Shown here: one piece after another, positions 25,629-37,600 of the stretch
Layout of the letters: every line of letters begins with the position of its first letter
Numbering within the stretch: position 1 is the stretch's first letter
DNA from: Heliopora coerulea
Taxonomy: Eukaryota; Cnidaria; Anthozoa; Scleralcyonacea; Helioporidae
NCBI GenBank assembly: GCA_030142905.1
Contig: JASJOG010000096.1
Coordinates: 992,001-1,056,000 of the forward strand
Length of the DNA stretch: 64,000 nucleotides
Direction of reading: 5' to 3'
Position numbers and translations under genes: made by a program
The notes under the pieces: model-generated
Seen by the model: the letters and a program-made list of their open reading frames with translations, nothing else
Told to the model about the DNA's origin: nothing
Database searches by the model: none

Positions 25629-28600
25629 TATTTTAATCTGCCTAACGCCAGAGGATTTTACTCGTCGAAGGGAGGCCTCTGGTGGGGAAAGTTTTAATTA
25701 TTCGACTGTATCCGTGTGTTCTGGTTGTTTTGTCAAAACCCCAAAAATCCGAACACACCGACCGTGTAACCGTTCGCTGTATCTCGCACAGAAAATTGAC
25801 GTAGGGTAAAAGTTTGAGCGTTCCGATTAACCGTTACGCGTCCATTTTGTTGAACGAAAATACTGCAAAATAACTGCGATATCATGCTGATATTCCTTTC
25901 TATTTATACCATCGTGATGTTGAAAGTACACGATTATTTATGGTAATATTCAATCACGATAATAATATGAACTAATATTAAAATTTAATGTCTGAGGTTC
26001 TTGTTAGCAAATATAAACTCAAATTTTATTTATTACTTTTACTAGAGTAATAATTATCTCTTACAAATGTGCAGTTTCATGAAAGGTTAAGAAACAAGTA
26101 AGAGAGCTTTAATGTTCACGGTCTTTCATGCCACGACAAAATGAATGCTTAGTTTCCATTGGTGAATGGACGCTAATTCAATAGAGGCTGCTCAAACGAC
26201 ACGCTGGGAGTGCTTGTCGAGGAGGGTTGCCAATGTGGCCACCACTATCGCGAAATAAATAATTTGCGCTAAATACTAATTTTTGTCCCACAATTCTGTC
26301 TTATTATCTTGCATCTGACCAAAATATTTACTAAACGACCTGGCACAGGCAAAACATGACGTTGGCCTGGTTTTCTTAATCTCTTGTTTTGCTGGGGTCA
26401 AGTAAACGGAACAACTATCCAGACAAAATCCACTAGTAAGCTCGGCGTTTAAGAAACGAAACATACCAATTACGGTTTCAATTTTTAGAATATTTCGTGC
26501 AGTGGATGATGTGCTTGTTGCAAGCTTCATGTATAGAAAAGTAAAACGAAACATAGTGGGTCGTTCAAAAGTATGTAGACACAATTAATTTTGCGAATTG
26601 GCTGTATGGTTTCATTTTAGGATGACGAGATCATCTCACCTCGATGCAGAATTTGAAATGCTTATAAAAGAGCTAAAGTGCAAGGCAGTTGTTAGGTAGT
26701 GGTCTTATAATTACTAGCTGGCAATGTCATTGCTAACAAAAAGTTAGTGCTTGATGACAAAGTCTGCTTGCTTGCAAAACAGTCCTAATGCGGCGGGTAC
26801 TTCTTTCCAAATACTTGAAGGTAAAGTCGATGCTAAGAAAAAGTTAGTACTTGGTGTGCCATCCAACTGACGTGCAGAACAGCCAAAATGTGGCAGAGTA
26901 ATTTTGCCATAAACGTGCAAGCAATGCCGCTGCTAGCAGAATGTTACTACTTGCTGTGCCATTCCACCGGCTTGCAGAACAGTCTGAAGGTGGCCGGGCA
27001 GCGATTCAATATATTCGGTAATCTCATCCTTACTTTGGGATACCTGCAATGTTTTGATCTTTGTGTGTACGTCATTAGCACACATGGGATGAGTGTTGCC
27101 CAGACGTGCTTGTTCTATCGCCCACCAGATGATCTCCACAAAATTTAAGTTGGAAAATTGGGCAGGGTGATTTAGGCCGTCGGCTAATCAGAAATTTCGC
27201 TTTAGAAGACGAGTTTCGTTGCAGACCACTTTAAACTAAAATTCTTTGATCCTACGTAAAATTGATTAAGGTGAATCTAGATCTAAAAAGTTCTTGCGCG
27301 TTGCACCTGCTGTTTTGCTTTGCATTTAGTAGATCGAAATCTTCAACGTCTCCTGTTCAAAAACTGCGCAAAGCAGCGATTTTAGGTAGGTTAATGCTAG
27401 ATTGCATACCACAAACAACTTACTATCGGCACCAGTCTTCCAAGAGTAATCGTAACGAGGCCGTAGACTCACGTCTTTCCAATGATCTGTTTAAAGGTAC
27501 AGGCCAAAACCATATTTTTATGTACCTCTGTATGATTTGTGTACTTCAAATTCTGCATCGAAGTGAGATGATCTCATTATCGTGAAACACAAACCACACA
27601 ATTCGTGAATTTCGAGGCATCCGAGAACTTATGAGCTACCCTAAAACAGAATATTTTCGAAGTAGATATCCTGTAATAATTTCTTTGATATTGGACGACA
27701 GGCACCAAACAACTGCTCATCATCTTCACAAACAAAAATTAACATGGATTCACAACATTGATGAAACCAAAATATTTTTCATCATTTATTCGACGATATT
27801 CCTCGCTAGTGATGATATCAACGTTATTACGAAAGTTGTAGTCATCATCAATGATATAGTACAATTTTTCATGCGAAACAAAGACAACGAATAATTTTTA
27901 ATCTCAACGTTATCCTCGTTTTCCATACAACGTCACCTGGAGCGCTTCGTCGTCTTCACAACGACAGTAACTCCGGGGCTTGCTAAAGCTGTCAGTTGTG
28001 AGTGAAGTTGAACAATTTAACCGAACCCCTTAAAAAACTTTCAAGCTTTTCATTGATTGAAAAACAAACACTAGCAATTCATACGAGATGACATCAATGA
28101 TCCGTACATGGTTTCTGATCAGTTCTAACTATACAAAGTATATGCTTATTTATCGCTGTTGTCGTCTTAGCTTGCTTAAAGTGTCCATTTTTATTTGATA
28201 TATTTCAGATATATTTAAGTGTTCGGTTTCCGTGATTGGATTTACTTTGATAATTCGTATTGTTTTAAGGTTAAGCGACTTAGTTGGTTCAAAATGCATT
28301 CTTACTAGTACATCATTCTTATTTCATTAATATTAACTTGTTTATTGTGTTGTGTCATTGAGGATATGACCTTTTGCTAAAGTACTTTGCTATTCTTTTC
28401 AGGTCACAAACAAGGGATTGAAATCGTGCAAATTTTTCCAGAAGGAGGTAACTTGTATGCTACTTTAACCTTAATAGTTTTGGATGTCTTGTTTCAAAGG
28501 AATTATCTATGGCTAATTGGACTTTCATCTGTTTATGCGCACGCTCTCAAACTATTCTACTCAGAAAAACTTTCTGAGTCTCTGCCGGAAATCGAGCCCG

Positions 28601-31600
28601 TAACCTTCTGATCGCCGGTGAGATGCTCAACGTATATCTACCAAGCGACCACATTTAACTACATCATCGATATAACACTAAATAGGCGACATATCGAGAC
28701 TTGCAGACTGACAGTACATATGTCTACCATCAATACAAACCAGTACATTAATGTAACCTTCGCTCACTATCTGAGCCAATGTAGCTCAATGGTTAAAGCA
28801 GCTCACCGGGCGATCAGAGGGTTACGGGTTCGATTGCCATCAGGGACTCGGAAAGTTTTTCTGAGTAGAATAGCTTGAGAGCGTGCGCATAAACATATAT
28901 GTACCAAGCGACCACACTTAAATACATCATGGACTTTCATCATTTAAAAATATAAAGTTTTACATTTTTGGTGTTATTTTAATGTATTTTATCTTATTTC
29001 GTAATTGTTATTGTTATTTGTATGAATGGTTAATCGTATATTTCTATGCATAGAAAAATATAAAGGTAGTGCTATGCCAAATAACCAGAGAACAAGGTAC
29101 TAACGTATCAAGAGGAAGCCCTTCAACAGAAGCAATTTAACAATCTCTGACGCTGGTCAGGTTAGCTACCTTAGTAGGAATGGCGTCACAAGCTTCCTAC
29201 CTCTTGGCTGTATGGTGTTTACCATATTTAATAATGATAATAGTAGTAATAATAATAATGTAATAGTTTATCTATTTATATATAATCACTATAATAGTAA
29301 TAGTGACAATAATAGTAGAAAATTAGAAAATATGAAGACTTAACGAACTTAGAAAAATATGGAAAGTGAAAATAACAATCATTCCTATGGTAATTGGAAC
29401 ACTAGGGACAACCTCAATGAAATTAAAGAAAGAACTGGATAAGTTTGGTGTTGAATCCGAAATAGTTGAACCTCAGAAAAGTGAAATATTGAACACGCCT
29501 GGTATCCATAGAAAAGTTCTTGAGGTCTGAGAAGACTTGTTGTCACCAAGCATCAGGAATAATTCCATTGACGACCATAATGTGCGATACACCGTAATAA
29601 CCGTAACAATAACTGCAATGTCTGCTGAGTCGTTGATAGATGTGGAGAAAGACCTGAAGGATCTTAAAACCGCAAAAAAGAGAATATAGTTGCTGGCTAA
29701 CTTTATAAGAAACTTCCCAGCTGGAAACCTCATGGTTCTGATGGGCAGCAGGATTATTGGTTGAGGTACTTCACCAACATGCAGGATCAAATTACAGATC
29801 AGTCGCATGATTATGTAGTATAGGATTTTGGCCCTGAGGGAATGAGAACCGGAAAAGCAACTGTGACGAAATTTCTTCGGCGTCGAGGGTGTTGGTAGTT
29901 TCTATCCAATCTATTTCACTAAATAATCTAGTATAACCTAAAATATAATCTACTATAAGCATCCATACAATTGTGACGGTGTCACTTATCGATCTAAAGG
30001 TTTGCAAAGTAAGAAAGGATGTTTGGCAATCAAGCCTCCACTGCCCCATGAATAACCCCAGCGACCACGACTCCAACGTCTTGCCAAGAAGACTGGCCAC
30101 CGCGACTACGACGTTCAACAGTTCAGTTAATGACTGGTTAAGTTGTCACTTTATTCCTTCGCTCGTTTCGCTCGAGGACTTTCGGAGGTTGTAAGCATTT
30201 AGTTTGTGTACAATTATTCCGAAACACTAGTCGTTGCAAATTGACGTCTGTCTTGTACCTTGCTATTTTGTCACCGAAGACTCAGCTCACTTGGTACTCC
30301 TGACGCTTCTTCAATCCGGACCTCTTCAAATTCTTAGCCAGTCTGTATCGCTTCTCTCCGAACAACGTTCTCCTCTCTGCCCCCTAAATGTGACAATGTT
30401 CTGCCTTTTTATCCTTTTCCCATTACCTTATTTACATATAGCCTATCTAATTACCATTTAATCCTACTTAATACTAATCCCAAAGGGTTACTGCAACACT
30501 ACTTATTAAGTAATATTTAAAGGCCAACAATGAAGACTAGACCGAGTTTTCAAGTCCGAGGAATTCGTTCCAGTCGAAGACGAGGCCTCAAAATTAACTG
30601 GTGTATTGGCACAGTCAACTAGTGTATTAGTAATGAGTGTATGGATGGATAAACCGCTTGTGTGAAATCATGTTTCAAGTCCTCTGCTGCGTACTTCCAT
30701 GGTATTTCAAGTTCGTCCACGTGGTGCCATTCAGCACGTCTGATTGAATGATATAGTCATGAATTATTAATGAGTTTAAGAAGTATATTGACTAGTCATT
30801 TAGACTGGGGTTTTTGCGGAAAGGAAAGGAACTATGAACGTGCAGAAAGCAAGTGGGTACTGCCAGAAGAGGTGGAAAGTTGTTGGAAGAGAAGTCGAGA
30901 TACCAAGGACGAATTAGCGGTAGGCATTATGATAACGCGAAACTGTAGAAGACGATACAAGACATCACAATGACATGGATAGACTATACAGTATGAATGT
31001 ATTCAACATGTTACCGCACTCCCAGACTTGGCATGGCCTCGGTATCGTCTCTAACGTCACAGCTTTAATAGAGAGCTCTGTGTAAGACATCGAAGAATGG
31101 AACTTACATCTGGAGGCAAGGTCCTTGTCTAAGTCAATATCAGGCATAGTTTCTATCAGTTTGTTTGCTTTAATTTTTTTTATTATTCCCGTTCCACTTA
31201 CAGCGTACTATGATCCTCAGGAAGATTAAAGCTGGTTTTCATGAGGACAGAGCAAAAGGGAGGTAAACCATCTTATGTGGATGGATGACTTAAAAATCTA
31301 AGGGAAGAAAAACGAAGAATCTGACTCATGATCATTATTACATTTAGATGGTATTTGAGGCGGAGACGTGCGCATGTTCATTATGTATATGTATAGGGTA
31401 AATTATGATGAGTAGAGCCCAACGTTCGAAGTGAATGAAGATTATAAGTATATCTTAGGATTCTTGGGGCAGATGGCATCAAACATACCATTGCGAAAGA
31501 AAAAGTCACAAAGAAATAAGACGACTGAGGAAAATTTTACCAGCAAAACTTTATAGTAGCCATAAATTCCAGCCCATGAACGCAAGAGCTGCAGCTGTTG

Positions 31601-34600
31601 TACGATATGGTGATGGAGTAGTCAACTGGACAAAGAAAGAAATGAGAAAGATTGACTGCAAAACTAGAAAGCCAATGACTGTGCGGAGTATCATATACCC
31701 TCAAGCTGCTATAATTCGTATCAGTGGACCACGTGTGAAAGTGATTAGGACTCGTTAGTGGTTCAGAAATGTGTGAACATGGAAACTGCTGGTTTGCAGT
31801 ATATCTGCACCGGCGGTAATCGACAAAATATGGAGCTGCTAGACAAAGATCAACGGTATGGAATGCCATCATGGTCAAAAAATCCAATCTTCGTAATTGG
31901 CACACATATTGAACGTCAAATCACTCTTTTTATATCAACTTACTATGCACAGTTGGTATTTAGGCACAATAACCTCTTTCGGATACACACTTCCCATTCG
32001 CCAATATCTACTTTTCTTTTACATACACGCCCACACAACGCCCTTACGTAATAACACGACTTGATGGCGGAGACTGGGTTTACGTTAACAAAGGGTAGTG
32101 CTAATCTGCCAATAAAAAATAGAAGCCATCTGCGAGCACTTTAAGAAATGAACTCCTAAAAGTCGTGGATCATCTTAATTTCATAAAGGATGCTTATTCC
32201 ATTCACTGTCTTCTAGATCAAATTTTGCAAGCTACATCTATTGTTCAGTTCAGTCGGGCAAACATGCTCGGAGACGACGCATATTTTAGCAGTCATTAAC
32301 ACAGCGGCTGGTTGTTGTAGGAATGCAAAAATTGCATGAAAACATCCATGCGTTTTCAGGTTTCTGATCTCCTATTTTGCGAACTGGTAGAGTTGGCTGA
32401 CCAAGATTCGGTATTCCTAGGAATCAGCTTCATTACCTTGTGAGGAACAGCCTTACTGCATGAAACATGTAAAATGCTTGGAGTGTTTCCACGAACAATT
32501 CATTGTTGGACTAGACATTACAGGCTTTTTCCCTGTTACGAAAAAAATTCTAAAGTTGTATAACTTGTATACATTTTTTCCCTTGAAAAGTCTGTAGTAT
32601 CGGAACTTTTTTTCATCATCTGTTTCATTCAGAGGTAAATACTGTTCCTGGCTCTCCGTGCGTAACACGTATGTCTCCAATGAGTCATCTTGTACTCCTA
32701 GTTTGCCCAGATATCTTGCTAATTTGCTAACGCCATGGACAACAACGTTTATATTGAGGGCTTGTGTAAGATGCTTTCCAAATTTAGCAAAGGCATTCTC
32801 TTCACCAGTCGTGGTGTCTGTAATGTCAGTCCTAATGGTAATTGTGATGGTAGTCAAAATGGTAGCTGTAGTGGTGACGGTAATGTAAAGGTGATGTGGT
32901 GATAATGATCGACGTAATGGTAATTGGTAACCTAATGATTTTGATGACAATAATGATAATAATGACAACGATAAGAATAACAATAACAGCAACAATAAAG
33001 ATAACAACAGCAATAACAATTAAATATAGAAGACACGAGGTCAGACACGTATATAATTGATTTTAAGGTAAATTAAGGTTCTCTGAGCAAAAATTACTTT
33101 AATTCAAGCTTACTACTTTCTGACTAAAGCTTTCAACAGCAAAATAATGCATATACATGGGTTAGAGAATGTCAATTTACTTTAAAATGAACCATAGGAA
33201 TAACAATAACAACATAAATAACGTAATAATAATTCATATTTTCTTTACTTCAGAATGAAGTATGAGCTAGTAATCCATAATGTGCCTGACATTTCGTACT
33301 TTGTTTAATATTTGAAGGTAATATGGGTAAAGTCTTACCTGCATATCTGAGCAAATGGGCTACAAAAAATGTAGAAAAAGGTAAGCTTGGATGAAGTGAG
33401 AAATGTAGGATTTATTCTACTTTGTTTTACTTTATTTTATTTTATATTTTATTTTCTATTTTCTATTTTTATTTTCTTCCGTACTATCCAAATTCTTTTT
33501 CATTGCCATAAGTACAGAAGGTGTCAAAGTACTTCCTAACAGCGTCGTAAAAGGTGTAAGATCTGAGAAAAAAAAGGTTATACTTGCACTGAATGGTGGC
33601 GACGAGGTAGGTTTATGTATATATATATATTTATCCAAGATGTTACTTAACGGCTTCAGTCAATACAATGAGTGTTGGCACTCATCTGCATGCTCGGAGT
33701 TATCACAGATACCAGTCTTCTGTTAATGGCTGTCTTTGTCAAATACTTGAAAAAAGAATCAAATCACTTTTATCACTGTCTCTTAAACTAAATCTGTCAC
33801 TTGTAGCATGATACAAGTGAAACGAGTGATATTTTGAATCCTCCTGCGTACGTTTCGGTTGAGTGATAAAATGTTACTCACTTGATTTCTATCATAGGTT
33901 TTGCAGTTGTTCCGTATGCTTAAGGAACTACGGAACGAATTAAACTTGAGAACCTTTTGGGTAGTTTTAACGTAAATTTTGCTGGAAATCCTTATTCGAA
34001 AATCCTTTATTGCAAAGCCCAAGGATCATGTCGTAAAGGAACAAGGAGAGCAGTTTACTTCACAATTAACCTACACTGTTGAAATCAACTGAAAAATGTT
34101 GACTCGAGCGGGATTTGAACTCACACCTTCGGGATACCGGTCTGCCGCTCTACCTGTTGAGCTATCGAGTCCACAGGGATTGGAGGCGAGTTTTTATCAA
34201 ATTTAAGTGCGCGAGATATTCTCACCAGAACTTAACGCTATCCTTGAGGATGGATGTGCGGTGTTTCAATTCTATTTCAGTGAAGTTTTCGTTTCATAAT
34301 ACCCTGAGGATGATTCTGAAATAAAAAGAAGAGTAGTGTTCAGCAAAGTATTTAAAGTAATAAAATAATCATTATTATTATATGGCCCGTTTGCTATCTG
34401 TATGTAAAGTGATATCAGCTGATTGGCGGCCTATCCGTGCAGACTGGCAAGCAACAAACTGGTCGAATGGTCACAAAAACACGAATTTATAAGTAAAAAC
34501 AAACAAACAAACAAGTAAACTTAAACCAGCCCTCGAAAAAAGTCAAAATATAAGGTCGGCAGAAAAATGCTGACCGATATGTGACCCAGGTCGGCACCTC

Positions 34601-37600
34601 GCGGCATTTTCGGAGCCCACTTTTTACCTCCGGAATAACACTTTCAGAGCACCTGCAAGCCCAAGAAAGCATCACAAAACAACTTAATAGCATAAGAACG
34701 CATTCCAAACATCGCGTTTCCTACGACCGTACATAATATTTCTACTTTCGCATCAAATTATTTTTGAAATTTTTGGGATTAAAATTTAGCTACAGAGACA
34801 TAACTTAATTTGAGGTCGGCCAAACTTTGCCGTTCTCGTAGGTTGACAGGTTGGCATCTAGGTTGGCGTCTAGGTCGGCATTGTTGAATGCCAACCTCGT
34901 TTTCGAGAGCTGCCTAAACTCCCACGTGGCCAAACAGAAAGAGCGTTCAAAAGCGAGGGAGGAAGGAACCAGAAACAGTTTGTAATAAGTTCCTTAGTGA
35001 CCTCGTTTGTTCGTTCTGATTCGTTCGTCGCGATTTTACCCACAGCCCTCGCACATTCGTCGTGCGATCTTCACGAAAACCTGAGGCAAGTGTTTTTCCT
35101 TACAGAACTCACTCTCCTTTAGTAATTAATGAGTATAGACATGAGTAAACTACTGAAAATGTAACTTTTTCAATGAAAAAGACCTATGAATTGTATTTCA
35201 GAAACATTAAAATATGAAAGATGAAATATTATTACAGGATATAAATAACATGACAACACAACGTAAAACCAAGCGAAGTACTTTGATTACTGTTTAAAAT
35301 TCTTCATCTACGTAAGTTTACTTAATTGTTTTCTCATTCATGTAAAACCTTTGGGCAGAAGAAGCAGTTCACGCGTGTCGAGAGGATCTCAAAAGAACGT
35401 CGAAAAATATTGCCAAAGATGAACAAGGTGGCTAACAAAGTTGATATCACGCTTAATTATTGTGTTAAGATGCGTTTTCCTGGGAGAATCTGAATCCGTG
35501 CGAATCATCGATCTACCTAACCCATCCAAGTCAAAAGATCCAGTATCCGTTTTTCAATTCAGCAAAAGAGACTCACAATCCATTGTTGGGCTCAACGAAT
35601 TTGAATTTGGATTTTCCTAAAGAAACGTGGCCTTAGACCAAATCACTAAAATCGACCGAAGTGCACTCTACAGTATTAGGACTGCAAAGTACGCACGCCC
35701 TCGATGGCAGACAACATAGAAGCAGAAAATTAAAATGGAGGTTACAAATTAAACTTGAGTCAAGCGGTCTTGTTGGATTAGCGCCTAGCCTAGTAAAAGA
35801 CAGTTGCAAAGCACTGGTAGATTCAGGCATGCAACTTATCACGCTCTCTCGCGAGACCGCAGGCTTAGTGCAGTTTCTGTGCAATAAGTTATACTTTGTC
35901 GGAAAACAAATAACGAAGTAAAAAGCAATCTAAGTAAGAATATTAAAGCCCAGCAAAAGACTCATAGAATAGACATAATAAGAACATTTTTATTGATATC
36001 TAACGTTTCGTTGCATTTAACCCAACATCTGAGAAATGCAACAAAACGTTAGATCTCAATAAAATTTTCTTATTATGCCTCTTCTGCGAGTCTTTTGCTG
36101 GACTTTAATATTCTTACTTAGATTACGATTTCCGCCTGGTTCGTCCATCGCATCGATTCTGAAGTAAAAAGTAATTGAAGAAAATTTTAGTTCTTTTCAA
36201 AGAAAAGTATTTCTTAAAAGAACTACTTCCTTACAGGCTTTTTAATACTTAAAAAGCGAAACTAAATGATTTTACTTCATTTCTGGCGAGCACTAGAGAG
36301 GAGCTGTTTATTCCATTTCGTGCAATCTGCAATCAGGAATACATCAGCCAGACCAAACAAAAACAGTTTTTTCGTGTTCTTTTAAATTGGTACCAGTTTC
36401 GATCGTGAAATACACACCTTTTGCTGTTCAGTACCAGAAAATATGCTATCATTAATGTCAATCTCAAACTCATTAACGCAAAAATACGTCCATTTTATTC
36501 AATCGACATTCACTAGCGTAGATACGCCACCATTTGTATCAACGAGCATTCCATAGTGCCAACAGACGACCATTAACACCATTCTAATATACATTAGGGA
36601 TAATAAAACTTCAATTACGCAAGAGAAATATCTTGCCTAATTGAAATTTTATCCCTTATGTATAGTAAGATGGTTTTAATGATCGTCTGTTGGCACTATG
36701 GAATGCTCGTTGATACAAATGGTGGCGCATCTACGCTAATGAATGTCGATTGAATAAAATGAATGTATTTTTGCGTTAACGAGTTTGTGGTTGGCATTAA
36801 TGATAGTATATTTTTTGGTAATGAACAGGAAAAGGTGTAGTAAGGCATGACACAGGCGTTATATGGCAAAGGTTGCATGGCGTGGAATGTAATGGCTTGA
36901 TATGGAAAGGTAAATTGGTATTATTATTGCATACCTTTCCGTCAGCCCTGATATTCCATACGACTAGTTTGCAGGAAGAATGCATTTAGCCGGAAAGTTA
37001 ACCTTTTTTTTATCATGTATCATGTAGTTAGAGTTTGACCACGTGGTTGTTGCTGTTGGTCTGGAGCCGAATGTCAACCTGGCGCAGTCTGGAAGACTTG
37101 AAGTGGACCCAGAGTTTGGTGGATACCGAGTAAATTCTGAACTTGAAGCTCGTTCTGATATTTGGGTGGTATGTTGAATCAAGAGACTTTATTATTTTAC
37201 ACGACCTGAGCTATAACATGTCTGTTATGTTGAAAATTTTTGGTAATGTTTCACTTAAAATCTCAAACGGAAATAGGACTATAATAAGTTTGGATTGAAA
37301 GACAAACGGGAGATTAAATTGTTAGCGACATTGATGAAGGTGAAATTGTTAGCGACACCGACATTGTTAGCAGTTATGCAATTCTTTACAACACAGGACT
37401 GGAGTATGGAGTCCTCAACTTCTTCACCAGTTTTACGTTTCGTTTCCCTAATTAGGCAGGAGATTCCGCGTGCTTTTATGATATCAACCTCGGACGACGA
37501 CGGGTTGAACATCACGATCATGCTGTGGTCAGCGGTAAACTTGCTGGTAAAAACATGACAGGAGCCAAACAATCGTACTGGCACCAATCTATGTTTTGGT

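Noticed and set aside
32453..33019. 188-codon minus-strand ORF
   Set aside because: The N-terminal third is low-complexity from a trinucleotide tract; the rest has no recognisable domain and lies in an AIFM1 intron.
34101..34171. Functional tRNA gene
   Set aside because: The anticodon stem does not pair and a SINE-like context follows, despite a perfect acceptor-type stem.
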